Origin: Bermanella sp. WJH001
Lineage (GTDB): Bacteria; Pseudomonadota; Gammaproteobacteria; Pseudomonadales; Oceanobacteraceae
Direction of reading: 5' to 3'
DNA: 64,000 nt
Assembly (NCBI RefSeq): GCF_030070105.1
Contig: NZ_JASJOO010000002.1
Coordinates: 372,001-436,000, forward strand
The translations under genes were made by a program, and so were the position numbers. Of this stretch, positions 47,929 through 56,275 are shown piece by piece. Position 1 is the stretch's first letter, and each line of letters starts with the position of its first letter. The notes beneath the pieces were generated by a model, which was given only the letters and a program-made list of their open reading frames with translations, ran no database searches and was not told the origin of the DNA.

Positions 47929-47948
47929 AGCCCCAAAAACACGGGGCT
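47929..47948 (-). terminator. Weak hairpin after the hemoglobin gene
   Basis: AGCCCC and GGGGCT around an 8-base loop, just beyond the stop at 47954; no good T tract follows on the minus strand. Confidence 0.35.
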
Positions 47949-47953
47949 GTGAA

Positions 47954-48319
47954 CTATTGATTGAGCACATCATTCTTGGTGGAAGCAGCAATATTCATGG
48001 CCTCTTGAATCAGATCATAGGGCACATTTAGCTCTAAAAGTGTTTTCTGAAGATGTTCTGCGACTTTATTAAAATGCTTTTCATTAAGGCCAATTGCCAC
48101 AGGACGAGCATGGGCTGCGCGCATTCCTCGGCCTGAGTAATTATTTGGGCCGCCAAAGGCAACCGTTAAGAAGGCTTTCTGCATTTTTTTTTGGCGATCC
48201 ATGGCGATGCCATCAAAAAATGGTGAAAGTGCGGGGTCATTTATTACTTTGGTGTAAAAAATATCAACAGCGGCATCTACTGCTTTTTCACCGCCGATTT
48301 TTTCATAAAGTGCAGGCAT
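47954..48319 (-). CDS. glbN: Group 1 truncated hemoglobin
   Basis: The 121-residue 2-on-2 globin starts MPALYEKIGGEKAVDAAVD and has FLTVAFGGPNNYSGRGMRAA and the proximal histidine in LNEKHFNKVAEHL. Such proteins bind oxygen or nitric oxide. Likely roles are NO detoxification or oxygen handling; no partner is adjacent. Confidence 0.93.
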   Translation of the reverse strand: MPALYEKIGGEKAVDAAVDIFYTKVINDPALSPFFDGIAMDRQKKMQKAFLTVAFGGPNNYSGRGMRAAHARPVAIGLNEKHFNKVAEHLQKTLLELNVPYDLIQEAMNIAASTKNDVLNQ

Positions 48320-48379
48320 GGCTATTTTCCTTAATATTAACCTGTATTAAGGAATAGACGAGTTAGGGTGGTTTTGCCA

Positions 48380-48958
48380 TTAAGGGAGACTGGTTTGTGA
48401 AACATTTTTCACAAACCAGCGGCGTTGCCATGCGTTAAATACTTTTTCTGGGTATTTTGTTTTGCCAAGGCTGCCATTGTAACGAGCCAAGGCACGTGTC
48501 CAGTTGCCTTTTTCACGCTTTAGGTAGTGGGCAAGAATGGCACAGCCATATCGAAGATTGGTTTTTAAGTCCATCAGATTGTCATCAGGGCGACCAATTT
48601 CATTACGCCAAAATGGCATAACCTGCATGTAACCTTGGGCACCGACATAAGAAAGTGCATAGGGTTTAAATGCACTTTCAACCTGAATAACGGCCAGCAC
48701 CATCTCAGGTGGCAGGTCGTGCTCCGATGCGGCATGGTGCAAATGAGTTAGAAAATCCACTCGAAAGCTTTTGTCTTTAATGTAGCGCGCAAGACGAGCC
48801 GACATATCGACCATCCAAACCTCAGCATCAAATCGATCGTTAAAGCTGCTGCTGGAGTTAATGGCTTGTTTTAGGTACTGCCTAAGCTCAGGGTCCACTT
48901 GGGCATGAGCCAAGTGAACGCATAGAAGCATAAAGCAGCCAATAACAAGCCTAAACAT
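48380..48958 (-). CDS. Lytic transglycosylase, SLT domain
   Basis: The 192-residue periplasmic protein has a signal peptide ([19 protein letters not shown]). Its SLT domain has PPEMVLAVIQVESAFKPYAL (catalytic Glu), GAQGYMQVMPFW, NLRYGCAILAHYL and RALARYNGSLG. It cleaves peptidoglycan glycan strands. Its ATG overlaps the proS stop (TAATG). Confidence 0.92.
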   Translation of the reverse strand: MFRLVIGCFMLLCVHLAHAQVDPELRQYLKQAINSSSSFNDRFDAEVWMVDMSARLARYIKDKSFRVDFLTHLHHAASEHDLPPEMVLAVIQVESAFKPYALSYVGAQGYMQVMPFWRNEIGRPDDNLMDLKTNLRYGCAILAHYLKREKGNWTRALARYNGSLGKTKYPEKVFNAWQRRWFVKNVSQTSLP

Positions 48959-50712
48959 TAACTAATACCTAACGCTGACTTAATGTGGCTTAGTGCGTCA
49001 GCCACATTAAGTTCTACGGCATCTTCTTTTTGTTGTGCGCGCGCTTTGTATTCAATGGTGTCATTTTTAAGGCCGCGAGCACTGAATACTAAGCGGTGCG
49101 GAATGCCCATTAGTTCAGCATCTGCAAATTTAACCCCTGGGCTGGTTTTCTTGTCGCGATCATCTAAGAACACTTCAACACCTAGTTGTGTCAGTTCTTC
49201 GTAAAGGGCTTCACTGTGTTTGATGACATCTTCTGACTTATTAGCATCAATTTGTACAATAGCGACTTGGAAAGGAGCAAGGGACTCAGGCCAAACAATG
49301 CCTCGTTCATCATGGTTTTGCTCAATAGCAGCAGCGACCACACGGGATACACCAATGCCATAACAACCCATAGACATAACCACACCTTTGCCGTTTTCAT
49401 CTAGTACTGTGGCATTCAGTGCTTCGCTATATTTGGTGCCAAGTTGGAATATATGCCCCACCTCGATACCACGTTTAATTTCAAGGGTGCCGTTTCCATC
49501 TGGACTTGCATCACCTTCTACAACATTGCGGATATCTTCTATGCGGCTTATTTTGGCGTCGCGCTCCCAATTAGCCCCTTTAAGGTGTTGGCCATCTTTG
49601 TTTGCGCCGCAAATAAAATCAGCCATCACGGCCGCGCTGCGATCGACGATAACCTCAATATCTAAATTGCATGGGCCAATTGAACCGGGTTTGCAGCCTA
49701 GTTGAGCAATAATGTCTTCTTCTTTTGCAAACTCTAGGGGTGATGCAACACCTGATAATTTCTCAGCTTTAAGGTCGTTTAACTCGTGATCACCGCGAAC
49801 AACCAAAGCGATAAGAGCAGGTTTTTTACCGGCTTTTTTATCTTCATCGCCCAGCTCACCTTCAACGATTAATGTTTTAATGATTTGCTCAGCAGATACG
49901 TTTAAGAAGTGGCTTACCTCTTCTATAGAGTGTTGCTCTGGCGTCTCTAGGGTTTCTAGTGCTGCACTTGGCTCTGGGCGTTGCGTGGTAGGGGCTACTG
50001 CTTCAGCGAGTTCGACATTGGCGGCATAGTCAGAGCCATTACTGAATGCGATATCATCTTCGCCTGATTGCGCCAATACGTGAAATTCATGAGAAAGAGC
50101 GCCACCAATAGAGCCGGTATCGGCTGCAACAGGGCGGAAGTCTAAGCCTAAGCGGTTAAAAATATTGCAATAGGCTTGATGCATGCGTTCATAGGTTTCG
50201 TTCAGAGATTCATTGTTGATGTGGAATGAGTAGGCGTCTTTCATTAAGAACTCGCGCGCACGCATTACACCAAAACGCGGACGAGTTTCATCGCGAAATT
50301 TGGTTTGAACCTGGTAAAAATTGATTGGCAATTGGCGATAGCTGCTTAATTCGTTGCGAGCTAAATCTGTAATCACTTCTTCGTGGGTCGGGCCAATGCA
50401 AAAATCACGATTATGGCGATCTTTAATGCGCAGTAACTCTCCGCCATATTGGAACCAGCGACCGGTTTCTTCCCATAACTCTGCAGGCTGTACAGCGGGC
50501 ATTAATAGCTCTTGCGCACCCGCTGCGTCCATTTCTTCGCGCACAACCTTTTCGACTTTACGTAAGGTTTTAAGCCCAAGTGGCAGCCAGGTATACAAGC
50601 CAGAGGCAAGTTTGCGAATCATGCCGGCGCGCAGCATAAGTTGATGACTGATAACAACAGCGTCAGAAGGGGATTCTTTTAGGGTGGCAATTAAAAACTG
50701 GCTAGCGCGCAT
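48958..50712 (-). CDS. proS: Prolyl-tRNA synthetase
   Basis: The 584-residue class II synthetase of the bacterial type has the editing insertion. Motif 1 lies in [20 protein letters not shown], motif 2 in [20 protein letters not shown], the INS editing domain around residues 225-390, motif 3 in [20 protein letters not shown], and the anticodon domain at the end. It begins [18 protein letters not shown]. Confidence 0.97.
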   Translation of the reverse strand: MRASQFLIATLKESPSDAVVISHQLMLRAGMIRKLASGLYTWLPLGLKTLRKVEKVVREEMDAAGAQELLMPAVQPAELWEETGRWFQYGGELLRIKDRHNRDFCIGPTHEEVITDLARNELSSYRQLPINFYQVQTKFRDETRPRFGVMRAREFLMKDAYSFHINNESLNETYERMHQAYCNIFNRLGLDFRPVAADTGSIGGALSHEFHVLAQSGEDDIAFSNGSDYAANVELAEAVAPTTQRPEPSAALETLETPEQHSIEEVSHFLNVSAEQIIKTLIVEGELGDEDKKAGKKPALIALVVRGDHELNDLKAEKLSGVASPLEFAKEEDIIAQLGCKPGSIGPCNLDIEVIVDRSAAVMADFICGANKDGQHLKGANWERDAKISRIEDIRNVVEGDASPDGNGTLEIKRGIEVGHIFQLGTKYSEALNATVLDENGKGVVMSMGCYGIGVSRVVAAAIEQNHDERGIVWPESLAPFQVAIVQIDANKSEDVIKHSEALYEELTQLGVEVFLDDRDKKTSPGVKFADAELMGIPHRLVFSARGLKNDTIEYKARAQQKEDAVELNVADALSHIKSALGIS

Positions 50713-50832
50713 TTGGGTTCCAAACGTATCTAAATTAATTGGGTCAGGCGTTTTATAAGGGTATCCTTACGCCGACTCTTTACAAAACAGTCGCAAATTG
50801 TATGCTGCGCGGCCCTTAGACACAATTTTTTC

Positions 50833-51288
50833 ATGATGCTTGAATACTTTAGATACCAACAAACCCCTGCTGGCAGGGTGGTAAATGACAATTTGCCTAA
50901 TAAATCATCAGATTTATTAGGGGTTATGAGCTTCACCCTTGGCCAGTTTGAAATAAAAGCTAAAGGTGAACAGCCTTCAGTTGGTGATACCTTGTTATTG
51001 CCAGTGAAGGGCTCTAAACAATTAAGCCTGCAATTGAAGGTTGTCGGAGTTGAGCCTCTCATTACTCCGATTGGCGCTTGGAGTGCAAAGTGTAAGGGGC
51101 CTGCGCAGGCGAACTTTAATGTAAGGGTTGCGGATATTACTTGCGATAACTGTCTTGAGGTGACCTCACTTGAATTCATTGACTTTAGTGGAGATGTTCA
51201 AGCAGATGCTCTTCTTGGTATGAATAAGCAGGGCTGGCAAGCCGATAGCCATGAGCAAGTTTGCCCCATTTGTTGCAATAAGAAATAA
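50833..51288 (+). CDS. Hypothetical protein with C-terminal cysteine pairs
   Basis: The 151-residue product is not recognised. It has a beta-rich layout (VGDTLLLPVKGSKQLSLQLK) and cysteines in ITCDNC (around 105-110) and CPICCNKK at the very C-terminus, which could bind metal or form disulfides. There is no signal peptide. It lies 8 bases before tusA, suggesting co-transcription. ATG 50833 has no clear ribosome site. Confidence 0.7.
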   Translation: MMLEYFRYQQTPAGRVVNDNLPNKSSDLLGVMSFTLGQFEIKAKGEQPSVGDTLLLPVKGSKQLSLQLKVVGVEPLITPIGAWSAKCKGPAQANFNVRVADITCDNCLEVTSLEFIDFSGDVQADALLGMNKQGWQADSHEQVCPICCNKK

Positions 51289-51296
51289 GGTTTTAT

Positions 51297-51533
51297 ATGT
51301 CTGGAATTGAGTTTGATCTGGTGCTAGATGCAAAGGGGTTGATGTGCCCTGAACCTGTCATGATGCTGCATAATAAAGTTAAAGAGCTTCAGTCAGGGGG
51401 CGTGCTTCAGGTGCTTGCCACTGATCCTTCGACAAAGCGTGACATTGCTAAGTTTTGCAGTTTTTTAGGTTACAACTTACTGCAGCATGATGAAGTAGAA
51501 GGGGTTTTTACCTTTTATATTCAAAAGCCGTGA
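51297..51533 (+). CDS. tusA: Sulfur carrier protein TusA
   Basis: The 78-residue TusA has the active-site CPEP in LDAKGLMCPEPVMMLHNKV. It accepts persulfide sulfur from IscS and passes it to TusBCD-TusE for 2-thiouridine synthesis. Both partners are in this window. Confidence 0.92.
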   Translation: MSGIEFDLVLDAKGLMCPEPVMMLHNKVKELQSGGVLQVLATDPSTKRDIAKFCSFLGYNLLQHDEVEGVFTFYIQKP

Positions 51534-51560
51534 TTGCAATTTTTCAGTAAAGCTATAGAG

Positions 51561-51580
51561 TACTGTATTTAAATACAGTA
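51561..51580. promoter_or_regulatory. LexA (SOS) box
   Basis: TACTGTATTTAAATACAGTA matches the E. coli-type consensus CTGT-N8-ACAG exactly and is a perfect 20-base palindrome. It overlaps the -10 of a candidate promoter (TTGCAA at 51534-51539, TAGAGT at 51557-51562, 17-base spacer). The only start codon close downstream is ATG 51602. Confidence 0.85.
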
Positions 51581-51601
51581 TAAGTGCATTTGGACGTTGT
51601 T

Positions 51602-51754
51602 ATGTTGAATCCAGTGACCATTCAGTACATGAGCCGCGAAGAAATTGAGCGCCTTTTGTTTAGTTTAAGCGCCACTAAAGACAATGAAGAGGCTGAAGCC
51701 TTTGAAGCGCTTGCCCGTCGTTTACTACAATTACTTGAACAAGCCGTCGATTAG
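51602..51754 (+). CDS. SOS-controlled 50-residue protein of unknown function
   Basis: The small frame encodes 50 residues, ATG 51602 to TAG 51752-51754. The protein is acidic and looks all-helical: YMSREEIERLLFSLSATKD then EALARRLLQLLEQAVD, with leucines on one face, suggesting a helical hairpin that binds another protein. There is no transmembrane segment. A weak GGAC lies 9 bases upstream; ATG 51629 (MSREEIERLL) is an alternative start. The LexA box lies 21 bases upstream and the terminator overlaps the stop codon, so it is a complete mini transcription unit. It is not recognised as any named SOS gene (sulA, dinI, yebG). Confidence 0.65.
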   Translation: MLNPVTIQYMSREEIERLLFSLSATKDNEEAEAFEALARRLLQLLEQAVD

Positions 51755-51766
51755 ACGGCTTTTTTA
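51742..51766 (+). terminator. Terminator overlapping the stop of the SOS small gene
   Basis: AGCCGTC (51742-51748) and GACGGCT (51754-51760) around GATTA, followed by TTTTTT. The stop codon TAG (51752-51754) lies in the loop and arm. Confidence 0.85.
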
Positions 51767-51769
51767 TAT

Positions 51770-52765
51770 CTACTGAAAACGGTTGAGGTTGCGATTAGCC
51801 CACCAGATTTGTGCTTGTTCTAGGCAAGCTTGTTTTGAATCACCTTTGCCCATTAGTCTAGCGACATAGGCTAGAGTGCCTAAGATTGCCCCCATGCCAT
51901 ATTCGTCATGCTCGTCTTTCCATGTGGTCTTTAAATTATTGATGTCTAACGTTTCTGGCTTGACGTGGCGGCGTTCAAATATGGCATCCCATTCTTCCTC
52001 AATCAGTTCACCGTTGAAGCAATGATACATTCTGGCAACGCTGTCTGGATTCATTTCACACTCACCACCTTCACCTTTTAGGATGGATAAGCGGTTGTAG
52101 CCAAGAAGTTCAGCACTTTGTTGGTGAGAAGGCCCGTAGCCTGGGTGAAAAATACCTTGGCTGACAAATTCACAATTTAGTGGGTTTAGTAATCGTGAAA
52201 AACTATGAACAGGGGAGCGCAAGCCAAACGTATTACGCAAATCAATAATGCTTTGTAGTTCAGGGCAAAGGTTTGCCATATCCATAAAACAAAAATTAGT
52301 TTGTGTGAGTTGCTCTTGTGCTTCGGTCCAGTTATTTACGGGACTAATACCAAGTTGCTTAAGAGTCCCCTTGCTGTAGATTCGACCTTCTGTATGGCCA
52401 TCTGCACCGTGCATAAAAACTTTTATGCCATTATCAGCCAAGGCTAAAGTGGCAAGTAGGTACCAAGGTAGTTGGCGGCGCTTGCCTGCGTAACTAGACC
52501 AATCAATATCGGCTGTTATGTCAGTGGGTATGTTTGACTTTAAAAAATCCTTTGTTGCTTGGGTAAAGCCTGCAAGCTCGTCTGCGTTTTCTTCTTTCAC
52601 GCGTAGTAGCATCATAAAGGCACCAAGCTGAACATCTTCAGTCTCGCCTCTAAGGATCATGCCCATTGCGGCAAGTGCTTCATTATAAGTTAATGAGCGA
52701 GAGCCTTTGCGGCCTTTGCCAAGTATGCGCACATATTGTGCAAACGGGTGTTCTATATTGGTCAT
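51770..52765 (-). CDS. ybiB: TrpD2/YbiB glycosyltransferase-family protein
   Basis: The 331-residue protein resembles anthranilate phosphoribosyltransferase but is the TrpD2/YbiB type, which in E. coli binds nucleic acid. It has YVRILGKGRKGSRSLTYNEA, GMILRGETEDVQLGAFMMLL and GLRSPVHSFSRLLNP. It follows tusE with a TAATG overlap. Confidence 0.88.
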   Translation of the reverse strand: MTNIEHPFAQYVRILGKGRKGSRSLTYNEALAAMGMILRGETEDVQLGAFMMLLRVKEENADELAGFTQATKDFLKSNIPTDITADIDWSSYAGKRRQLPWYLLATLALADNGIKVFMHGADGHTEGRIYSKGTLKQLGISPVNNWTEAQEQLTQTNFCFMDMANLCPELQSIIDLRNTFGLRSPVHSFSRLLNPLNCEFVSQGIFHPGYGPSHQQSAELLGYNRLSILKGEGGECEMNPDSVARMYHCFNGELIEEEWDAIFERRHVKPETLDINNLKTTWKDEHDEYGMGAILGTLAYVARLMGKGDSKQACLEQAQIWWANRNLNRFQ

Positions 52766-53079
52766 TATAAACAGTTCGCTGGTTTAGGAAGCCCTGCAAT
52801 TTTGGCAGCAATTTTAGCAGGGCTTTCAGGGAATAACGTCATTAAATAGATGCTGTTGCCTTTTTCTGCGCCATAAGTGTTTTTGATTAATTTAACAAAA
52901 GGGCGGTTTGCAAGTGCGACTTGATGCTCGGCATAAAAACGTCGCAATGTGTGAATGATTTTAAGGTGCTCATTGGTTAGTGTGATATTTTCATTGTGAG
53001 CAATATCATGAGCCAGTTCTTCACTCCAGTTATCAAGGTCTAGTAAAAAACCTTCGCCATCAAATAAATTTTCATTCAT
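52765..53079 (-). CDS. tusE: Sulfurtransferase TusE (DsrC family)
   Basis: The roughly 104-residue protein starts at ATG 53079 (MNENLFDGEGFLLDLDNW); the longer frame to 53118 would overlap tusB more. The C-terminus GLPKPANCL carries the conserved penultimate-region cysteine that accepts persulfide from TusBCD and hands it to MnmA. Confidence 0.92.
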   Translation of the reverse strand: MNENLFDGEGFLLDLDNWSEELAHDIAHNENITLTNEHLKIIHTLRRFYAEHQVALANRPFVKLIKNTYGAEKGNSIYLMTLFPESPAKIAAKIAGLPKPANCL

Positions 53080-53081
53080 GT

Positions 53082-53357
53082 TTAATACCAACTTATAACA
53101 CGTGTTGATGATGCGCAAAACTCGACAAAGTTTTTATAATCAATTGACTGAATATTGTTCGGTGTTGGTAAGGCACGTGCCGTTAGATCTTCTGAAAGCG
53201 CATAAGTTTTGTGATCAATGGTGTTAATTAGTGCGTGCTGGCAAGCCAGCACGCCGTCTTGCATTAATAAAATAATGTCGGCGTCTTCAATGATATTTAA
53301 GCAGTCTTTTAGGGCGCTGTGAGTAAATGGGCTTTTTTGTATTAAGTGTAGTGTCAT
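53082..53357 (-). CDS. tusB: Sulfur relay protein TusB (DsrH family)
   Basis: The 91-residue subunit of the TusBCD hexamer has MTLHLIQKSPFTHSALKDCL, DIILLMQDGVLACQHA and a short end VISWY. It lies 2 bases before tusE. Confidence 0.9.
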   Translation of the reverse strand: MTLHLIQKSPFTHSALKDCLNIIEDADIILLMQDGVLACQHALINTIDHKTYALSEDLTARALPTPNNIQSIDYKNFVEFCASSTRVISWY

Positions 53358-53732
53358 CTAAAAGCCTATTACTTTTTTGTGCTGTGCAATGATAGCTTTG
53401 CTTTGTTTGCGATTAATTATGTCGATGCCATCGATTAATTGAAGTCTATCTATATTTCTCTCTGTGAGATCCTCTTCGACCGCAAATAAGTTTTCTAAGT
53501 CATACAAAGGCAATACTTCAAGTGCGCTAGCATGGTTTTTTAGGCTAACAGCTTTAGTGTCTTGATTTTTTAAAAGCTGAAATACGCCATCACCTAAAAA
53601 TAATACGGTTAAGTTTTGGTCGTAAGCGGCACTGGTTAATATAAAGTCTAAACCTTCGCGAGCAATACTTGAGCCGTAAGGTGCATGACGCTGTAAAATT
53701 AATATATCGTGGGTGGTACTTGAAGTATTCAT
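53358..53732 (-). CDS. tusC: Sulfur relay protein TusC (DsrF family)
   Basis: The 124-residue subunit has ILILQRHAPYGSSIAREGLD and LTVLFLGDGVFQLLKNQ, typical of the DsrE/F fold. Its ATG overlaps the tusD stop region. Confidence 0.9.
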   Translation of the reverse strand: MNTSSTTHDILILQRHAPYGSSIAREGLDFILTSAAYDQNLTVLFLGDGVFQLLKNQDTKAVSLKNHASALEVLPLYDLENLFAVEEDLTERNIDRLQLIDGIDIINRKQSKAIIAQHKKVIGF

Positions 53733-54121
53733 TAGGCGAATGTCACCATTTGATCCGAATGAATTTGTGCATCTAACAATTGCCCAAGACCTGAAAGCTC
53801 AAAAGGGGCATCAGTGTTGTGTTGCTCTTTTTGATAACGCTTAGCTTCTTCTTTATTAAGAATGCCACGTTTAAGTGCTGCTGCGATACAGGTGACCAGA
53901 TCTATGTTGTTTTCTTTTGCTAATAACTGCCATTCATCATGAATGTTTATTTCATCTTGTGGGGGGTTTTGTAGTTCGCTGGCTCCTAGAACGCCATCAT
54001 TGTAAAAAAAGACACGATAAATTTGATGGTTGGATTCTATACAGGCTTTTGCAAACTTCAGTGCACTTAAGTGGCTTTGAGTTGAATAGGGTGCAGCCAT
54101 AACCAAAAGAGAAAATTTCAT
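53732..54121 (-). CDS. tusD: Sulfur relay protein TusD (DsrE family)
   Basis: The 129-residue catalytic subunit has KFSLLVMAAPYSTQSHLSAL, HQIYRVFFYNDGVLGA and the active cysteine in IDLVTCIAAALKRGI. It takes sulfur from TusA. First gene of tusDCBE-ybiB. Confidence 0.93.
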   Translation of the reverse strand: MKFSLLVMAAPYSTQSHLSALKFAKACIESNHQIYRVFFYNDGVLGASELQNPPQDEINIHDEWQLLAKENNIDLVTCIAAALKRGILNKEEAKRYQKEQHNTDAPFELSGLGQLLDAQIHSDQMVTFA

Positions 54122-54140
54122 AATATAAATCAGGTTAATT

Positions 54141-54167
54141 AAAAAAGGAGGGTTACCCCTCCTTTTT
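54141..54167. terminator. Bidirectional terminator after the BAX inhibitor gene
   Basis: AAAAGGAGGG (54143-54152) and CCCTCCTTTT (54157-54166) around a 4-base loop, with A and T tracts on each side. Confidence 0.8.
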
Positions 54168-54186
54168 ATATAACAACATGCGAGAA

Positions 54187-54867
54187 TTAATCGTCGCTCG
54201 TTGCACCAAGAATGTGTAGCAAGCTGGTGAATAGGTTGTAAATGTTCAAGTACAGGCCAACCGTTGCCATGATGTAATTGGTTTGCTCGCCACGTAGGAT
54301 GCTGCTTGTGTCATATAGGATGAAGCCAGACATCAAAAGAACCACCGCACCAGAGATAGCCAAAGAAAAAGCAGAAACATCAACGCCAAATGCCCAAGAT
54401 GCGATCATAGCGCCAATGGCGCCCACAATGACCAAAATTAGACCGGTGAATAAAAAGCCACGCATAAAGGTGAAATCTTTTTTAGTAGTGGTTACATAAG
54501 CAGAAAGCGCGAAGAAAATGATCGCTGTGCCGCCAAGCGCTTGCATCACAATCTCGGTGCCGCCCTGCATAGCAAGGTATCGGTTTAAAATTGGGCCAAG
54601 AGAGGCGCCTAATAGACCGGTGAATAAAAATACAACTGGCAGGCCAGCCGCTGAGTTGGCAACCTTGGGCAGTACAAACCATACGATAACAATGGCAGCG
54701 ATAGACATGATCATTGCTGCGCCATGACCTAATCCTAAAGACATGGAGATACCAGCGGTAACGGCACTAAATGCAAGTGTCATTGCCAGTAGCATGTAAG
54801 TATTGCGCAATACTTTCATTGCACCTGTTGAGTCTACTTGCTGATGGGCAAGAGTTTGTTGATCCAT
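54187..54867 (-). CDS. BAX inhibitor-1 family membrane protein (YccA/YbhL type)
   Basis: The roughly 226-residue protein has seven helices. The start at ATG 54867 (MDQQTLAHQQVDSTGAMKVL) has GGAG upstream; the longer frame to 54936 is unsupported. Conserved parts are VLRNTYMLLAMTLAFSAVTA, FALSAYVTTTKKDFTFM and the C-terminal ATVGLYLNIYNLFTSLLHIL. YccA modulates FtsH protease in E. coli. Confidence 0.93.
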   Translation of the reverse strand: MDQQTLAHQQVDSTGAMKVLRNTYMLLAMTLAFSAVTAGISMSLGLGHGAAMIMSIAAIVIVWFVLPKVANSAAGLPVVFLFTGLLGASLGPILNRYLAMQGGTEIVMQALGGTAIIFFALSAYVTTTKKDFTFMRGFLFTGLILVIVGAIGAMIASWAFGVDVSAFSLAISGAVVLLMSGFILYDTSSILRGEQTNYIMATVGLYLNIYNLFTSLLHILGATSDD

Positions 54868-55020
54868 TTTGTGTTGCTCCAGTTTGTTGTATTTACTATC
54901 TAACGCAGATAATAGGGTTGTTGTGGGGAAATTCAAGCATTCTACTCACTATATTGATGCTATATTTTCTCCGAAGTTCTGGCTAAGTTACTAAAAAGTA
55001 AGATTTTTTTATTGTTATTG

Positions 55021-55048
55021 TTGACACAAAATCTGAAACGGGTAATAT
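55021..55048 (+). promoter_or_regulatory. tRNA-Ser promoter
   Basis: TTGACA (55021-55026), 16-base spacer, TAATAT (55043-55048), with the start expected near 55055, about 11 bases before the tRNA. Confidence 0.8.
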
Positions 55049-55065
55049 GCGTCTCGCTCCACAGC

Positions 55066-55156
55066 GGAGGGGTGGCTGAGTGGTCGAAAGCACCGGTCTT
55101 GAAAACCGGCGACGGCTTATACCCGTCCAAGAGTTCGAATCTCTTCTCCTCCGCCA
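55066..55156 (+). tRNA. tRNA-Ser (anticodon TGA)
   Basis: 91 bases including encoded CCA. The acceptor stem is GGAGGGG with CTCCTCC (one wobble), the anticodon loop CTTGAAA has TGA at 55100-55102, and a long variable arm (about 55111-55130) marks the class II type. The T loop is GTTCGAAT. Confidence 0.97.
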
Positions 55157-55170
55157 TTTAATTCCTAAAA

Positions 55171-55199
55171 AACCAGATCGAAAGATCTGGTTTTTTTTC
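55171..55199 (+). terminator. Terminator after tRNA-Ser
   Basis: AACCAGATC and GATCTGGTT around a GAAA tetraloop, followed by TTTTTT. Confidence 0.9.
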
Positions 55200-55270
55200 G
55201 CCTGCAAGAAATGGCACGCAAAAAAAGCGAGAAATATCTCGCCTATTTGAAGGTAAGTGTGGGGCTCAAT

Positions 55271-56197
55271 CTATTTGTTTAACAGGGCCTGTATGTGGGC
55301 GTGAGAGCTATCAGCGAGTGCTTTAAGGTTGTAGCCGCCTTCTAGCATCGAAATGATGCGTCCATGACTGTGATCCTTTGCAAGACTCATTGTTAGCTTG
55401 GTTAGCCAAGAAAAGTCATCATCAATCAGATCCAGCTCACCCATGGGGTCGTCAGTATGGGCATCAAAGCCCGCTGAAATAAGAATTAAATCTGGTTTAA
55501 ACCAAGAGGCCGCTTTAATCACTCTGGGCTCAACAATCCTTCTGAATTGTGTACTGGCTGTTTCGGCTTCAATTGGGATGTTAATGATATTTTCAGACTT
55601 TATATTCCAGTGAGAGTTTGGAAAGTAAGGGTGCTGAAAACTGCTGATGACCATAACATCTTCACGATCTTTAAATATTTCAATTGTGCCGTTTGCTTGG
55701 TGCACATCAAAATCAAATATAAGTACTTTATTTATTCCTGGTTTGCTTAATGCGTATTGGGCTGCCAGTGCGACATTGTTTACAAAGCAAAAGCCCATGG
55801 TTTTATTTGGCTCAGCGTGATGGCCAGGGGGGCGAATAGCGCAAAATGCATTTTTGTAGTTGCCAGCCAAAACCTCATCAACTGCTTGAATACCAGAGCC
55901 AGCTGCTTCTTCTGTTGCACCTAATGTATCAAATGTTAAAGGTGTATCGGGATCCGCTAAAATCATACCCTTGGCTGGGCTAATTTGGTAAAGCTGATCA
56001 ATGTAGCCCGCTTTATGTACCAGCTTAAATAAGTCTTTAGGTACAGGGACAGCTGTTTTGATCGCAAGATCTTGCCATAAGCCGGTTTGGCGCAGGCGAG
56101 TTTCAACGGCCAAGCTTCGCAATGGGCTCTCTGGATGACTTGGCGGCACTGAATGCTGGTCAAAATGAGAATGGTGTATAAATAAAGTAGACGACAT
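55271..56197 (-). CDS. Histone deacetylase-family protein
   Basis: The 308-residue arginase-fold amidohydrolase has AIRPPGHHAEPNKTMGFCFV, the metal site IFDFDVHQANGT, LILISAGFDAHTDDP and SMLEGGYNLKALADSS. Members include acetylpolyamine and acetoin-type deacetylases. It lies divergent to the Pat acetyltransferase gene, so a link in acetylation control is possible. Confidence 0.93.
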   Translation of the reverse strand: MSSTLFIHHSHFDQHSVPPSHPESPLRSLAVETRLRQTGLWQDLAIKTAVPVPKDLFKLVHKAGYIDQLYQISPAKGMILADPDTPLTFDTLGATEEAAGSGIQAVDEVLAGNYKNAFCAIRPPGHHAEPNKTMGFCFVNNVALAAQYALSKPGINKVLIFDFDVHQANGTIEIFKDREDVMVISSFQHPYFPNSHWNIKSENIINIPIEAETASTQFRRIVEPRVIKAASWFKPDLILISAGFDAHTDDPMGELDLIDDDFSWLTKLTMSLAKDHSHGRIISMLEGGYNLKALADSSHAHIQALLNK

Positions 56198-56275
56198 GCA
56201 CTAATAGCTTGAGGCTTGATTGATAAGTCTATATAACTCAATTAATTGATAGATAACACCTTTTTTCAGGGATTT

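Noticed and set aside
50730..51179. 149-residue minus-strand frame over the gene at 50833
   Set aside because: No family resemblance and opposite to the tusA-linked gene, which has better codon use and spacing.
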